A stretch of DNA of 64,000 nucleotides, from NCBI RefSeq assembly GCF_037081835.1, contig NZ_CP146516.1, forward strand, positions 1,387,501 through 1,451,500. The letters run 5' to 3'. The notes below the pieces were generated by a model that saw only the letters and a program-made list of their open reading frames with translations, did no database searches and was not told where the DNA came from. The DNA comes from Spirobacillus cienkowskii. GTDB lineage: Bacteria; Bdellovibrionota_B; Oligoflexia; Silvanigrellales; Silvanigrellaceae. The position numbers and the translations under genes were made by a program. Positions within the stretch are counted from its first letter, which is position 1. Every line of letters starts with the position of its first letter. Below, one piece after another: positions 1 through 10,244 of the stretch.

Positions 1-1717
<1,717 letters not shown>

Positions 1718-1757
1718 TGACATTAAAAAAATGAATTTAAATTTTATAACAAAAAAT

Positions 1758-3407
1758 TCAACCCTCTTTTGAACATGGTTCTGGTTGAACATCATAGCTA
1801 TGCGTGACTTGTTTTGAACCTTGTTGTTCTGCGAGAATGAGAGAAATATTTTTCTTGGCTTGTTCAGGCGAAAGCATATATCTTTCTGATGCCCACAACA
1901 CTATCATTGAAAATGCCGCCAATACTGCAAAATCTATACCAACAGGAATTATTTTTAATCCACCATCAAATTCACCATATCGTGTTAAAACACATAAGCC
2001 TGCTAAATAAAATAAAATCCAAGTTGCATTTTTCCACGTCGGCAAATTGTCTTTTAGTTCTTTAAGATAAATAAGGCGTGATAAGTAAATTAAGAAACCA
2101 ATTATTACTGCTACAAATAGCTTACTTATAATTGTCCAACCAGACCAATACAGCAAAAGATTACAAATATAAAATGCAATAAAACAAAAGACTTTATACA
2201 TTGGTAATTTAAATGGACGGTGTAATTCTGGTTGCTGTTTTCTTAGTGCAAGAATACAAATAGGCACTATTGCATACCCAGCAATCATGGTTGAAGACAA
2301 AAATCCCACCATCCCTTGCCACCCAGGAAATGGCAAAAACGCGAGCATGCCTAATGCAAAATTGACCCAAACACTCGTGATAGGAATACCACGCTTATCG
2401 ATTTTTTTAACTTGGCTTGGTATGTAGCCATTAGCACTCAATGCATACAAAACACGCGCACTTGAAGCTGTATAAACTATACCCGCACCAATTGGAGAAA
2501 CGATGGCATCAATATAAAGAGTCCACGCTAACCAAGACACGCCGAGCACTAAAGCTAAACCAGCCAAAGGTCCTGCATCACCCGTAAAAGACAAACTTGC
2601 CCAGCCATTTTGTAATGATTGTCCAGGTACAGCCATTAAAAAAGAAATTTGTAATAAAATATATATCGTTCCGCCCAATAACACTGAGCCAATAATTGCT
2701 TTAGGGATATTTTTTTGTGGATCGCGCGTTTCGGCTGCCATCATAATACCAATTTGAAATCCATTAAACGAAAAAACAATTCCAGATACTGCCAATGCAG
2801 ACAATATTCCATGCCAACCAAACGGAGCAAAACCCCCCGTGGCTTCGAGAGTTAAATTTTGAGTGCCTTGTGAACTTAAGAAAAAAATAAGAATCGCTAA
2901 AGAAGGAACAACAATTTTCCAGATACTAAAATATTTATTAGTTTCTGACATAAACTTTACGCCACGTGTATTAATATAAACCAAAACCAACATGAGTACG
3001 ATTGCTGTAATGTAACCAGAACCAGTTAAATGATGGATATTGTCTTCCACTCGCGTTAGCGACGGAAAAAAGTTGGTCATATATTGAATTGTTGCTTGCA
3101 CTTCAATTGGAGTCAAAACTAAAAATGATAGCCAAGAAATCCAGCCAAGTAAAAATCCTGCTAATTTACCATGTGTAAAAAATGGATAGTTTGCAATACC
3201 TCCAGCAATTGGAAATAATGTTCCTAATTCTGCAAAAGTGATTGCAATTATTATGATAAAGAGAGTTGCAATGATCCAAGAAACAATTGCTGCAGGACCC
3301 GCGAGTTGGGCAGCATATAAAGAACTAAAAAGCCACCCAGAACCTATCATTGCTCCAATTGAAGCAAATAAGACTCCGCTAGCACCTATTTGTCTTTTAA
3401 ATTGCAT
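1758..3407 (-). CDS. APC-superfamily amino-acid permease
   Basis: Inner-membrane amino-acid transporter of about 549 residues with 12 or more hydrophobic segments. The N-terminus QIGASGVLFASIGAMIGSGW is the classic APC first-helix motif with the unwound G-S-G substrate site. It most resembles the YveA-type aspartate/glutamate proton symporters, but the substrate cannot be set from sequence alone. The start is the ATG at 3407, which follows AGAGGGGAAAT at good spacing; a longer frame upstream has no ribosome site. The C-terminal tail after the last helix is hydrophilic. It is convergent with katG and divergent from bfr, and the shared upstream region is very AT-rich. Confidence 0.85.
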   Translation of the reverse strand: MQFKRQIGASGVLFASIGAMIGSGWLFSSLYAAQLAGPAAIVSWIIATLFIIIIAITFAELGTLFPIAGGIANYPFFTHGKLAGFLLGWISWLSFLVLTPIEVQATIQYMTNFFPSLTRVEDNIHHLTGSGYITAIVLMLVLVYINTRGVKFMSETNKYFSIWKIVVPSLAILIFFLSSQGTQNLTLEATGGFAPFGWHGILSALAVSGIVFSFNGFQIGIMMAAETRDPQKNIPKAIIGSVLLGGTIYILLQISFLMAVPGQSLQNGWASLSFTGDAGPLAGLALVLGVSWLAWTLYIDAIVSPIGAGIVYTASSARVLYALSANGYIPSQVKKIDKRGIPITSVWVNFALGMLAFLPFPGWQGMVGFLSSTMIAGYAIVPICILALRKQQPELHRPFKLPMYKVFCFIAFYICNLLLYWSGWTIISKLFVAVIIGFLIYLSRLIYLKELKDNLPTWKNATWILFYLAGLCVLTRYGEFDGGLKIIPVGIDFAVLAAFSMIVLWASERYMLSPEQAKKNISLILAEQQGSKQVTHSYDVQPEPCSKEG

Positions 3408-3587
3408 ATTTCCCCTCTCTAAAGCAAAAGTCTTTCTAGTGTCATAGCAACACATGGTTTATATGAAAATTAGAAATTTGTCTAACAAAACTAATAAATG
3501 ATACTTATTATTCTATTATATTCTAATAATTTCAAAATGTTAAATTTATAAAATAATGATTACGAGAAAAAATAGACAATTTAATTG

Positions 3588-3609
3588 AAGATTGTTAACG
3601 TTCAATCTT
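3588..3609. promoter_or_regulatory. Inverted repeat upstream of bfr
   Basis: AAGATTG, eight bases, then CAATCTT forms a perfect 7-base inverted repeat about 60 bases upstream of the bfr start. A TATAAT-like hexamer lies just downstream at 3628-3633. This could be an operator for the iron-storage gene; no regulator is assigned. The palindrome itself is seen; its role is inference. Confidence 0.3.
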
Positions 3610-3667
3610 GATTCTAATAGAACTCTTTATAATTATTGTTTTTATTAAATTTTGTAAAGGAATATAA

Positions 3668-4147
3668 ATGAAAGGCGACCTTCAAGTTATCAAAGCTTTA
3701 AATGAAGTTTTAACAGGGGAATTAACTGCAATTAATCAATATTTTCTTCATGCAAAAATGTGTAAAAATTGGGGTTTCCACAGAATTGCTGAAAGAACAT
3801 ACAAAGAATCAATTGATGAAATGAAACATGCACAAAATCTTGTAGACAGAATCTTATTTTTAGACGGCATACCAAACTTACAAAAGCTTGATAAGCTCAA
3901 TATTGGTGAAAACGTAAAGGAACAAATTGAATCTGATTTAGCTTTAGAGTTCTTAGCAGTTGAACGTTTAAAAAAAGGTATTGATGTTTGTTTTGCTGCA
4001 AAAGATCATACAAGCAGAGAACTTCTTGAAGAAATATTAGAAGACGAAGAAGAGCATATCGATTGGTTAGAAACACAACTTAACGTAATAAAGAGCATTG
4101 GTTATGAGTATTATTTGGCTCAACAGCTTCTTGAGCATTCATCGTAA
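3668..4147 (+). CDS. bfr: Bacterioferritin
   Basis: Cytoplasmic 24-mer iron-storage protein with a di-iron ferroxidase centre and a heme at subunit interfaces. Length (159 residues) is standard. All ferroxidase ligands are visible at the canonical positions: Glu18, Glu51, His54, Glu94, Glu127 and His130. The heme-ligand Met52 is also present, so this is a true heme-binding Bfr rather than a Dps or FtnA. The start follows AAAGGAATATAA. The last 68 bases overlap the 3' end of the convergent bfd gene, the ferredoxin that releases iron from Bfr, so the two form a functional pair read from opposite strands. Confidence 0.96.
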   Translation: MKGDLQVIKALNEVLTGELTAINQYFLHAKMCKNWGFHRIAERTYKESIDEMKHAQNLVDRILFLDGIPNLQKLDKLNIGENVKEQIESDLALEFLAVERLKKGIDVCFAAKDHTSRELLEEILEDEEEHIDWLETQLNVIKSIGYEYYLAQQLLEHSS

Positions 4148-4322
4148 GTTCTACTATTTTTGTAAGCTCTTTGTTTACAATTTTTTCTAATGATTGTAAA
4201 CAACAGCCACATCCACTTCCTGCGCCACATTCTTTTTGCACACCCTCAATGGTATCAACACCACTTTGCACAATTTTTTTTATTTGATTGCACGAAACTC
4301 CATAACACAAACACATCAGCAT
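4080..4322 (-). CDS. bfd: Bacterioferritin-associated ferredoxin
   Basis: Small [2Fe-2S] protein that reduces bacterioferritin heme so stored iron can leave. The cluster ligands of the Bfd/BFD-like family are visible as Cys4-x-Cys6 near the N-terminus and Cys38-x2-Cys41. The start chosen is the ATG at 4322, nine bases after AGGGG; the reading frame extends 12 codons further upstream without a ribosome site. About 22 residues beyond the usual Bfd core form a polar tail, and that tail is the part encoded antisense to the end of bfr. A strong Fur-box candidate lies about 60 bases upstream, which fits expression under iron limitation. Confidence 0.9.
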   Translation of the reverse strand: MLMCLCYGVSCNQIKKIVQSGVDTIEGVQKECGAGSGCGCCLQSLEKIVNKELTKIVELTMNAQEAVEPNNTHNQCSLLR

Positions 4323-4382
4323 TTTGCTATACCCCTGAACATATTTGTTATTTTTCAACTTCGGTTTCTAATTTAATGCACT

Positions 4383-4397
4383 TGAGAATTATTATCA
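4383..4397 (-). promoter_or_regulatory. Fur box candidate between bfd and the HemY-like gene
   Basis: On the minus strand TGATAATAATTCTCA matches the 7-1-7 Fur consensus TGATAATNATTATCA at 13 of 14 informative positions. It is flanked by CTTGA/TCAAG, giving a 19-base near-palindrome. It sits 61 bases upstream of bfd and within 70 bases of the divergent oxidase start, so it could control either or both. bfd is a known Fur target in enterobacteria and pseudomonads; its use here is inference. Confidence 0.6.
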
Positions 4398-4465
4398 AGT
4401 TTTTTTTGACTGTTCATTTATAATAAATAAAACTAGCCGCTGTTTCTAACGTGCCAGAGGTATTT

Positions 4466-5956
4466 GTGTATCAAGCTCATAAAAAAATTGTTGTTATTAT
4501 TGGAGGAGGTGTTTCTGGTTTGAGAACTGCGCAACTTCTTGCCCAAAACTCTGCAGCTTCATTTTCTAAAATTATTATTATCGATAAAAATAGCACTATT
4601 GGCGGTGTCTTACAACATACTCAATCTAATGGCTTTCTTTTAGAACATGGTGCACAAGGAGTTCTTTTCACAAGACAGCCTTTTTCTGATTGTATTCATG
4701 AGCTTGGAATTGAACACGATCTTATTATACCCAATCCTAAAAAACAAAAACGATTTATTATGACTCCCAATGCTTGTGTCCCTTTAACTTTTAACTTTTT
4801 TAAATTATTAAAATATAAGTTACTTTCTATTTCTGATTTGTTTAAAATAATTTCTGAAGTTTTTTTAAAAAAACCTAGTAATTTAGAAGTTTTTTTTAAC
4901 GAAACACTTTTTGCTTTTTTTGAACGTCATTTTGGCAAAAAATTTGCACAAACTTTTCTTGTTTCCGTAACTTTTGGGATATGGGGTGGAGGATCTCGTA
5001 AACTTGTTGTAAGGCATGTGTTACCTAAATTAAAACAAATTGAAATCGGTTATGGTAGCTTATTAAAAGGATTTATATTTTCTAAATTTAGTAATTTATT
5101 TCAAAAAAAATCTAAAAAATCAACTAGCGGTTTAGCAAGTTTTCGCGATGGGATGAGCTTTTTTACGCATACTCTTTTGCAAGAGTGTAAAAATTTATGT
5201 AAAAAAAATAATATTGAATTTGTACTTCATTTATCTTGTAATGTAATTTCTATAGAAAAAAATAATTCTCAAATTAACATTCAATATCAATCAAATTCAA
5301 GTTTAGATCTCAACAGTTTATTACAAACTCTTGCTTGCGATATTGTTGTTTATACAGGACAACCATGGCGTGATGATAACTTTAAAATTTTACAGTCTTC
5401 AGAAGTTTCATCAGAAGAAATAAACCATGCACTCAATACTTTAAGAAAAATAGATTCACACAGTATTGCGGTAGTTGGTTTAGGCGGCAAAGTACCTCCT
5501 TTGCATAATTTGTATCCACAAGGATTTGGAGCACTTGCTGGAGAATGGTCTCAAGATATTTTAGGTGTGATATTTATTCACTCAACCTACTCTGCTCATG
5601 TGCCAGAAAATGCTTTTTTATATCGTGTTTTGCTTGGTGGAGAATGCAATCCTAAGATTAATCATATATCTAATGAAGAAATTATTGCCATTGCTAAACA
5701 ACGACTCTTTCAATCAAAAATTCTTCCCGAAAATACCGAATTTGAATTTGAAATAGTAAAGCACTGGGAAAATTATATTCCTTTACAAACAGAACATCAA
5801 GATAGAGTTCATGAGGCGGTTTGGAAACTAGAAGCTTTGGTTCCTGGATTATTTTTTACAGGCAACTACTTAAAAACAGCGGCGGTTGCAGATTGCTTAG
5901 AGCAAGCTGAAATAGTTGCAAAAAAAATAGCTGCTTATTGCTCTAAACTATGTTAA
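4466..5956 (+). CDS. HemY-like protoporphyrinogen/coproporphyrinogen oxidase
   Basis: FAD-dependent flavin amine-oxidase-fold protein of about 496 residues, probably oxidising the porphyrinogen ring late in heme synthesis. The N-terminal dinucleotide-binding motif VVIIGGGVSGLRTAQLL is followed by the GG doublet (IGGVLQHT) and EHGAQGVLF. A C-terminal FAD contact, GLFFTGNYLKTAAVADCLEQ, is typical of HemY/HemG-type PPO. The likely start is GTG at 4466, five bases after AGAGG; an in-frame GTG at 4451 lacks a site. Its neighbours are the heme-binding bacterioferritin and a Fur-box candidate. Whether the substrate is protoporphyrinogen or coproporphyrinogen cannot be read from the sequence. Confidence 0.82.
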   Translation: MYQAHKKIVVIIGGGVSGLRTAQLLAQNSAASFSKIIIIDKNSTIGGVLQHTQSNGFLLEHGAQGVLFTRQPFSDCIHELGIEHDLIIPNPKKQKRFIMTPNACVPLTFNFFKLLKYKLLSISDLFKIISEVFLKKPSNLEVFFNETLFAFFERHFGKKFAQTFLVSVTFGIWGGGSRKLVVRHVLPKLKQIEIGYGSLLKGFIFSKFSNLFQKKSKKSTSGLASFRDGMSFFTHTLLQECKNLCKKNNIEFVLHLSCNVISIEKNNSQINIQYQSNSSLDLNSLLQTLACDIVVYTGQPWRDDNFKILQSSEVSSEEINHALNTLRKIDSHSIAVVGLGGKVPPLHNLYPQGFGALAGEWSQDILGVIFIHSTYSAHVPENAFLYRVLLGGECNPKINHISNEEIIAIAKQRLFQSKILPENTEFEFEIVKHWENYIPLQTEHQDRVHEAVWKLEALVPGLFFTGNYLKTAAVADCLEQAEIVAKKIAAYCSKLC

Positions 5957-5962
5957 TTTAAA

Positions 5963-6463
5963 TTAAAGATAAAAGTCTTGTAATCTTTCCCAATTATCAC
6001 AAACACCCCACCCTAATAGCCCATATTTAATAGCAATTGATCCCCAGTTCCAGTTAGGAATATCCCACGAAGAAACTCCTAACAATGAAAACTCTGTTCC
6101 AAAATCTTGTTGGCATTTTTTAATTAATGTAATGCAAAATTTTTTTGCTTCTTTTTTACTTTGAAAAGTATCGTTTAATGATAGAGTATATCCATTAGAA
6201 TACGATGGTAAAACAGCAAAGCCACTTATCCATATTCCGTTGTTGTCGTAAACTGTGATAAAATTTTTATACTCTTCTAAAATATTTGTTTTGTCTTCAC
6301 CTTTTGCCCAATTCCAACCAATTCCTTCTATCGTCAGATATCTTTTATTAACGTTTTTGTTAATACAAAATAAATACGATCCATATGAAAAAGCTTGACT
6401 GGTATAAAAAAGGAAAATACATAAAAAAAATAAAAACTTTGCAGGAAAAAATTTTTTTGACAT
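5963..6463 (-). CDS. Hypothetical secreted protein
   Basis: 166 residues beginning MSKKFFPAKFLFFLCIFLFYTSQAF, a clear Sec signal peptide. The mature part is rich in aromatic residues and Gly (for example WNWGSIAIKYGLLGWGVCDNW), with Cys at both ends of the mature chain that could form disulfides. I recognise no family. The ATG at 6463 follows TTAGGTGATA and is preferred to the upstream in-frame GTG. It lies 40 bases downstream of clpP on the same strand, so it may be co-transcribed with accB-accC-clpP. It ends six bases from the convergent HemY-like gene. Confidence 0.7.
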   Translation of the reverse strand: MSKKFFPAKFLFFLCIFLFYTSQAFSYGSYLFCINKNVNKRYLTIEGIGWNWAKGEDKTNILEEYKNFITVYDNNGIWISGFAVLPSYSNGYTLSLNDTFQSKKEAKKFCITLIKKCQQDFGTEFSLLGVSSWDIPNWNWGSIAIKYGLLGWGVCDNWERLQDFYL

Positions 6464-6502
6464 TATCACCTAATAAGAACTAATATTGCTAGAGTTGATA
6501 AA

Positions 6503-7087
6503 CTAACGAACTTCATTCCAAGAAGTAATTATTCTGGATAAAAGTCCATATTCGAGTGCTTCTTGCGCTGTCATCCAATAATCTCGTTCGATATCTCTTC
6601 GCACACGTTCAATTGGTTGTTTGGTTTCTTTAGTGTAAAGTTCTGCAATTTTTTCTCTGGTTTTTAAAATTTCTTTTGCATGAATTTCAATGTCTGATGC
6701 TTGGCCTTGAATATTTCCACCAATTAATGGTTGGTGAATCAGCAGTCTTGAGTTTGGCATCGAGAAACGATATTGTGCATCAGCAGCAAGTAAAATAACC
6801 GTTGCAGCACTCGCTGCGAGTCCAGTTACAACTATTTTTACATCCGGTCTAATAAAACGAATGGTGTCATAGATTCCAAATCCTGAATTGACCTCTCCGC
6901 CTGGACTGTTTAAAAACAACCAAATCTCTTTTGTAGGATCTGCCGCTTCTAACGCTAAAAGACGTTCAATCACTTTTTTAGCAGATGCCGCGTGAATTGC
7001 CTCAGAAAGGACAATAATTCGTTGATCAAAAAGTTTTTTTTGGGTAGAGGCTTCCAATATTGAGGACAAATCATCGTGGTTCGGCAT
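6503..7087 (-). CDS. clpP: ATP-dependent Clp protease proteolytic subunit
   Basis: Serine peptidase core of the Clp protease, 194 residues, the usual length. The catalytic triad is visible: Ser93 in GLAASAAT, His118 in LLIHQPLIGG, and Asp169 in ERDYWMTAQEALEYGL. FLNSPGGEVNSG is the family oxyanion/handle region. The typical GMAASMG context of ClpP is altered to GLAASAAT, so it is somewhat divergent and may be a paralogue rather than the main ClpP. No clpX or tig lies beside it. Instead it follows accC by 26 bases and probably shares that operon. The start follows GAGAAGGAGC. Confidence 0.92.
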   Translation of the reverse strand: MPNHDDLSSILEASTQKKLFDQRIIVLSEAIHAASAKKVIERLLALEAADPTKEIWLFLNSPGGEVNSGFGIYDTIRFIRPDVKIVVTGLAASAATVILLAADAQYRFSMPNSRLLIHQPLIGGNIQGQASDIEIHAKEILKTREKIAELYTKETKQPIERVRRDIERDYWMTAQEALEYGLLSRIITSWNEVR

Positions 7088-7113
7088 TTTAGCTCCTTCT
7101 CATTTTGTTATCT

Positions 7114-8454
7114 TTATTTTATAAAGCCAGCGCGTTCTAAAAATCGAGTTGAATGCTTACCTTGAACAAATTCAGGATGCTTCAAGACTTCTAAATGAAA
7201 CGGAATGTTTGTGCGTATTCCATCAACTATAAATTCTTGCAATGCGCACTCCATTTTTTTGATAGCAAGTTCTCTATTGTCTGCGGTCACAATCAACTTA
7301 GTTAGCATAGAATCATAATAGGGCACCACAGTATATCCATGATACACAAAACCATCGACTCGAACCCCTAAACCGCCAGGGCTCGAATACGCAGTAATCT
7401 TCCCAGGCCATGGCGCAAAAGATTTAGGATCTTCTGCGTTAATTCTACATTCGATTGCATGTCCTTTAATTTTAATGTCTTTTTGTGTAAAAGGCAGTTC
7501 TTGATCCCTTGCAACCATAATTTGGATTTTAATCAGATCAATTCCTGTAACCTGTTCTGTGACAGGATGTTCAACTTGAATTCGTGTATTCATTTCCATA
7601 AAATACACGTTCCTATCATCGTCCATTAAAAACTCAACTGTACCTGCACCGTGATAACCCACTTCTCGAGCTAATGCTACGGCGTAGGAACCAATTTTAT
7701 TGCGATCATTTTCAGATAATAAATTGCAAGGAGCTTCTTCTATCACTTTTTGATGTCTGCGCTGCACACTACAATCACGCTCTCCTAAATGGACAATATT
7801 GCCAAATTTATCTGCAACAATTTGAATTTCTACGTGACGAGGGTTTTCTAAATATTTTTCTAAATAAACTTCTGAATTTCCAAATGCCGCTTCTGCTTCT
7901 TTTCGACAGGTCAAATACGCTTTTTCTAAGTCGGCTTCTTTGTAGATAATTTTCATTCCACGTCCACCACCGCCGCCGCTTGCTTTCAAAATAACAGGAA
8001 AGCCAATTTCTTTTGCTGTGACAATTGCTTCATCTATCGTTTCTATCGCTGTTTTTGAACCTGGTAAAAATGGCAATCCAGCCTTTCGCGCAACTTGACG
8101 TGCGGCAACTTTCTCTCCGAGTTGCTTCATTTGCTCTGGTGTTGGGCCTATAAAAGTAAATTTACACTTTTTACAGACCTCTGCAAAATACGCATTTTCT
8201 GATAAAAAACCATACCCCGGATGAATGGCATCAGCGCCACTTATTTCTGCAGCTGCAATAATTGCTGGAATATTTAAATAGCTTTTTTTACTTTCTGCAG
8301 GACCAATACAAATGCTTTGATCTGCTAATTTTGCATGCAAACTATGAGCATCAGCTTGAGAATATATTGCAACACTTTTGATGCCAAGTTCTCTACATGC
8401 TCGTATGATTCTAACAGCAATTTCACCTCTATTCGCAATAAGAATCTTTTTCAT
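7114..8454 (-). CDS. accC: Acetyl-CoA carboxylase, biotin carboxylase subunit
   Basis: ATP-grasp enzyme of 446 residues that carboxylates biotin on BCCP, the first half-reaction of fatty-acid synthesis. It starts with the biotin-carboxylase signature KKILIANRGEIAVRIIRACR. The glycine-rich ATP loop KASGGGGGRGMKI and the catalytic segment MEMNTRIQVEHPVTEQVTGID are intact. It lies 30 bases downstream of accB in the conserved accB-accC order. Length matches the stand-alone bacterial subunit, not a fused pyruvate or acyl-CoA carboxylase. Confidence 0.98.
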   Translation of the reverse strand: MKKILIANRGEIAVRIIRACRELGIKSVAIYSQADAHSLHAKLADQSICIGPAESKKSYLNIPAIIAAAEISGADAIHPGYGFLSENAYFAEVCKKCKFTFIGPTPEQMKQLGEKVAARQVARKAGLPFLPGSKTAIETIDEAIVTAKEIGFPVILKASGGGGGRGMKIIYKEADLEKAYLTCRKEAEAAFGNSEVYLEKYLENPRHVEIQIVADKFGNIVHLGERDCSVQRRHQKVIEEAPCNLLSENDRNKIGSYAVALAREVGYHGAGTVEFLMDDDRNVYFMEMNTRIQVEHPVTEQVTGIDLIKIQIMVARDQELPFTQKDIKIKGHAIECRINAEDPKSFAPWPGKITAYSSPGGLGVRVDGFVYHGYTVVPYYDSMLTKLIVTADNRELAIKKMECALQEFIVDGIRTNIPFHLEVLKHPEFVQGKHSTRFLERAGFIK

Positions 8455-8484
8455 AGTATTTGATATCCGCTTATTTTTAATTTT

Positions 8485-8985
8485 TTATTTACTTGGAGCC
8501 ACAATAAATAATGGAGAACCAAATTCTACAGGTTTTCCATTTTCTGCGAGAATTGCAACAACTTCGCCATCAATTTCTGACTCAATTTCGTTTAAGAGTT
8601 TCATTGCCTCAACAATGCAAAGTGTCTGTCCTTTTTTAATTTTTGCGCCAACATCTACAAATGGATCAGAATCTGGACTGGGTGCTCTATAAAATGTCCC
8701 AACAAATGGACTTGTGATTGTTTCACCTTGAGGAGTATTATTTGAAGCATTTTGATTTGCTGTTAAGACTTGATTTTCCTGTCGCACTTCTAATGCGGCA
8801 TTCGAATTTGTTTTTATTTCAGGAGTAGGAGTATTATTTTGAGAGTTTTGTGGTTGAAATACTGTTGTTTGCGAAACATTTCGAGCAAGATTTATTTTCT
8901 CTTCTGAAGACTCCGCCTGTATCACATCAAAACCATGTGTTGCCATTAAAGCCATTAATTTTTCTATTTTAGCCACATCAACCAT
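8485..8985 (-). CDS. accB: Biotin carboxyl carrier protein of acetyl-CoA carboxylase
   Basis: 166-residue carrier for the activated carboxyl group. The biotinylation motif [10 protein letters not shown] puts the modified lysine at residue 129. The biotinyl domain opens with [20 protein letters not shown], including the thumb typical of AccB. Between the N-terminal region and the biotinyl domain is a flexible Asn/Thr/Gln-rich linker of roughly 50 residues instead of the usual Ala/Pro one. The start follows AGAGGAAC. It is the first gene of accB-accC-clpP; efp lies upstream with its own terminator between. Confidence 0.97.
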   Translation of the reverse strand: MVDVAKIEKLMALMATHGFDVIQAESSEEKINLARNVSQTTVFQPQNSQNNTPTPEIKTNSNAALEVRQENQVLTANQNASNNTPQGETITSPFVGTFYRAPSPDSDPFVDVGAKIKKGQTLCIVEAMKLLNEIESEIDGEVVAILAENGKPVEFGSPLFIVAPSK

Positions 8986-9161
8986 TCTTGTAGTTCCTCT
9001 AAATTTATTCCTTCCGAGTCAAACAAAACGGAAGAAGTCGTATGTTTCTATTGATATATTTAAAAAAATACTTTTAAAGTACAACGTCAATAACAATATA
9101 TAGATTTCCATAATTCTTTACGTAAAGTCAATAGCTTGAAAACTGTACTTAAGTTTACTCC

Positions 9162-9199
9162 AAAAAAAACTGGATACTGCGAAAATCACAAGTACCCAG
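9162..9199 (-). terminator. Rho-independent terminator of efp
   Basis: Read on the minus strand, CTGGGTAC and GTATCCAG form an 8-pair stem with one G-U pair around a 14-base loop, followed by eight T. It lies 20 bases after the efp stop and separates efp from accB-accC. Confidence 0.8.
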
Positions 9200-9218
9200 C
9201 TATTTAAAATAAAACCAA

Positions 9219-9794
9219 TTATTTTCGGTTTACTCTATCTACATAGACACCTTCTCGTGTATCAATTCTTAAAATGTCCCCTTCGTGAATATGAAAAGGC
9301 ACATTTACGACAAGACCCGTTTCAAGCTTAGCAGGCTTGGTGCCCCCTGTTGCCGTATCCCCTCTGACTCCTAGAGTTGTTTCAACAACTTTAAGTTCAA
9401 CAAAAGTATCTGTTTCAACACCAATTGGTTTGCCGTTAAAAAATACAACTTTAATCACAGAGTTTTCAATTAAATAATTTTTTGTATCAGCAACCTCTGC
9501 ATTTGAAAGGGAAATTTGCTCAAAATTTGCTGTATCCATGAAATGATAACCCTCTGTATCATTGTAGAGAAACTGCATATTTCTCTCTTCAACATCAGGC
9601 TTTTCAAGTTTGTCGCCACTTTTAATGTTTTGCTCAACAACTTGACCAGTTCTTAAGTTTTTTACTTTTGTGCGGGTAAATGCTGCACCTTTTCCAGGAC
9701 TAACGTGTTGAAAATCAACTATTATCCAGGGATCATTATTGATAAGAACTTTTAGCCCCCTGCGAAATTCGCGGGTATCATACATACTACTCAT
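9219..9794 (-). CDS. efp: Translation elongation factor P
   Basis: Ribosome-binding factor that relieves stalling at polyproline stretches. 191 residues in three beta-barrel domains, the normal size. The exposed loop SPGKGAAFTR carries Lys35, the position that EpmA beta-lysylates in enterobacteria; epmA/epmB are not in this window, so modification is unknown. The C-terminal signature HIHEGDILRIDTREGVYVDR is present. The start follows AAGGAG at seven bases. The order efp, accB, accC is common in bacteria and supports the calls of all three. Confidence 0.97.
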   Translation of the reverse strand: MSSMYDTREFRRGLKVLINNDPWIIVDFQHVSPGKGAAFTRTKVKNLRTGQVVEQNIKSGDKLEKPDVEERNMQFLYNDTEGYHFMDTANFEQISLSNAEVADTKNYLIENSVIKVVFFNGKPIGVETDTFVELKVVETTLGVRGDTATGGTKPAKLETGLVVNVPFHIHEGDILRIDTREGVYVDRVNRK

Positions 9795-9894
9795 AAAGCA
9801 AACTCCTTTTCATGCGACCTTGGACGTATCATCTCCTCAGTAAAATTGCAACGAAAGAATAGGAAGCCTGCCTTGAAAGGAAATAAAGGAAAGG

Positions 9895-10170
9895 TTATTC
9901 ACATAAGGTTAACTTGTATTTGTTTTCATTTAAGCCATAGCATTTTACATACGACTGACTTATCGCATCACAAAACCCTGCATAGACTTTACGATAGTTC
10001 TCACACAGCTTTTTTGCATCGGTGCCATAAAAGCTTGCAATACGATCTTTTCTTAACATTTCTGGCACATCAACAATCAAATCGACAGATTTCTCATTTG
10101 TGCACGAAAAAGTACTGACAAAAGCCAACGCGTGCATCGCAAATAGTTTAAATTTTTTTTTTGTCACCAT
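9895..10170 (-). CDS. Small putative exported protein
   Basis: 91 residues starting MVTKKKFKLFAMHALAFVSTFSC, a short signal-like stretch ending in Cys. VSTFSC is a poor lipobox, so either a lipoprotein or a soluble periplasmic protein is possible. The mature part has further Cys residues and ends LTLCE. I recognise no family. AAGGA lies seven bases before the ATG. It follows nrdB by 75 bases on the same strand and may be its operon tail. A perfect but unused Shine-Dalgarno sequence, AAAGGAGGT, lies in the gap at 10207-10215. Confidence 0.6.
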   Translation of the reverse strand: MVTKKKFKLFAMHALAFVSTFSCTNEKSVDLIVDVPEMLRKDRIASFYGTDAKKLCENYRKVYAGFCDAISQSYVKCYGLNENKYKLTLCE

Positions 10171-10244
10171 ACTTTTATCCTTATTTTTTTTCTCTTATTT
10201 TAAAATACCTCCTTTAACGCTTACGATCAATCAATACTGACAGA

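Noticed and set aside
3499-3513. Second Fur-like site TGATACTTATTATTC upstream of bfr
   Set aside because: Only 11-12 of 14 positions match in a region so AT-rich that such matches arise by chance; kept out of the features.
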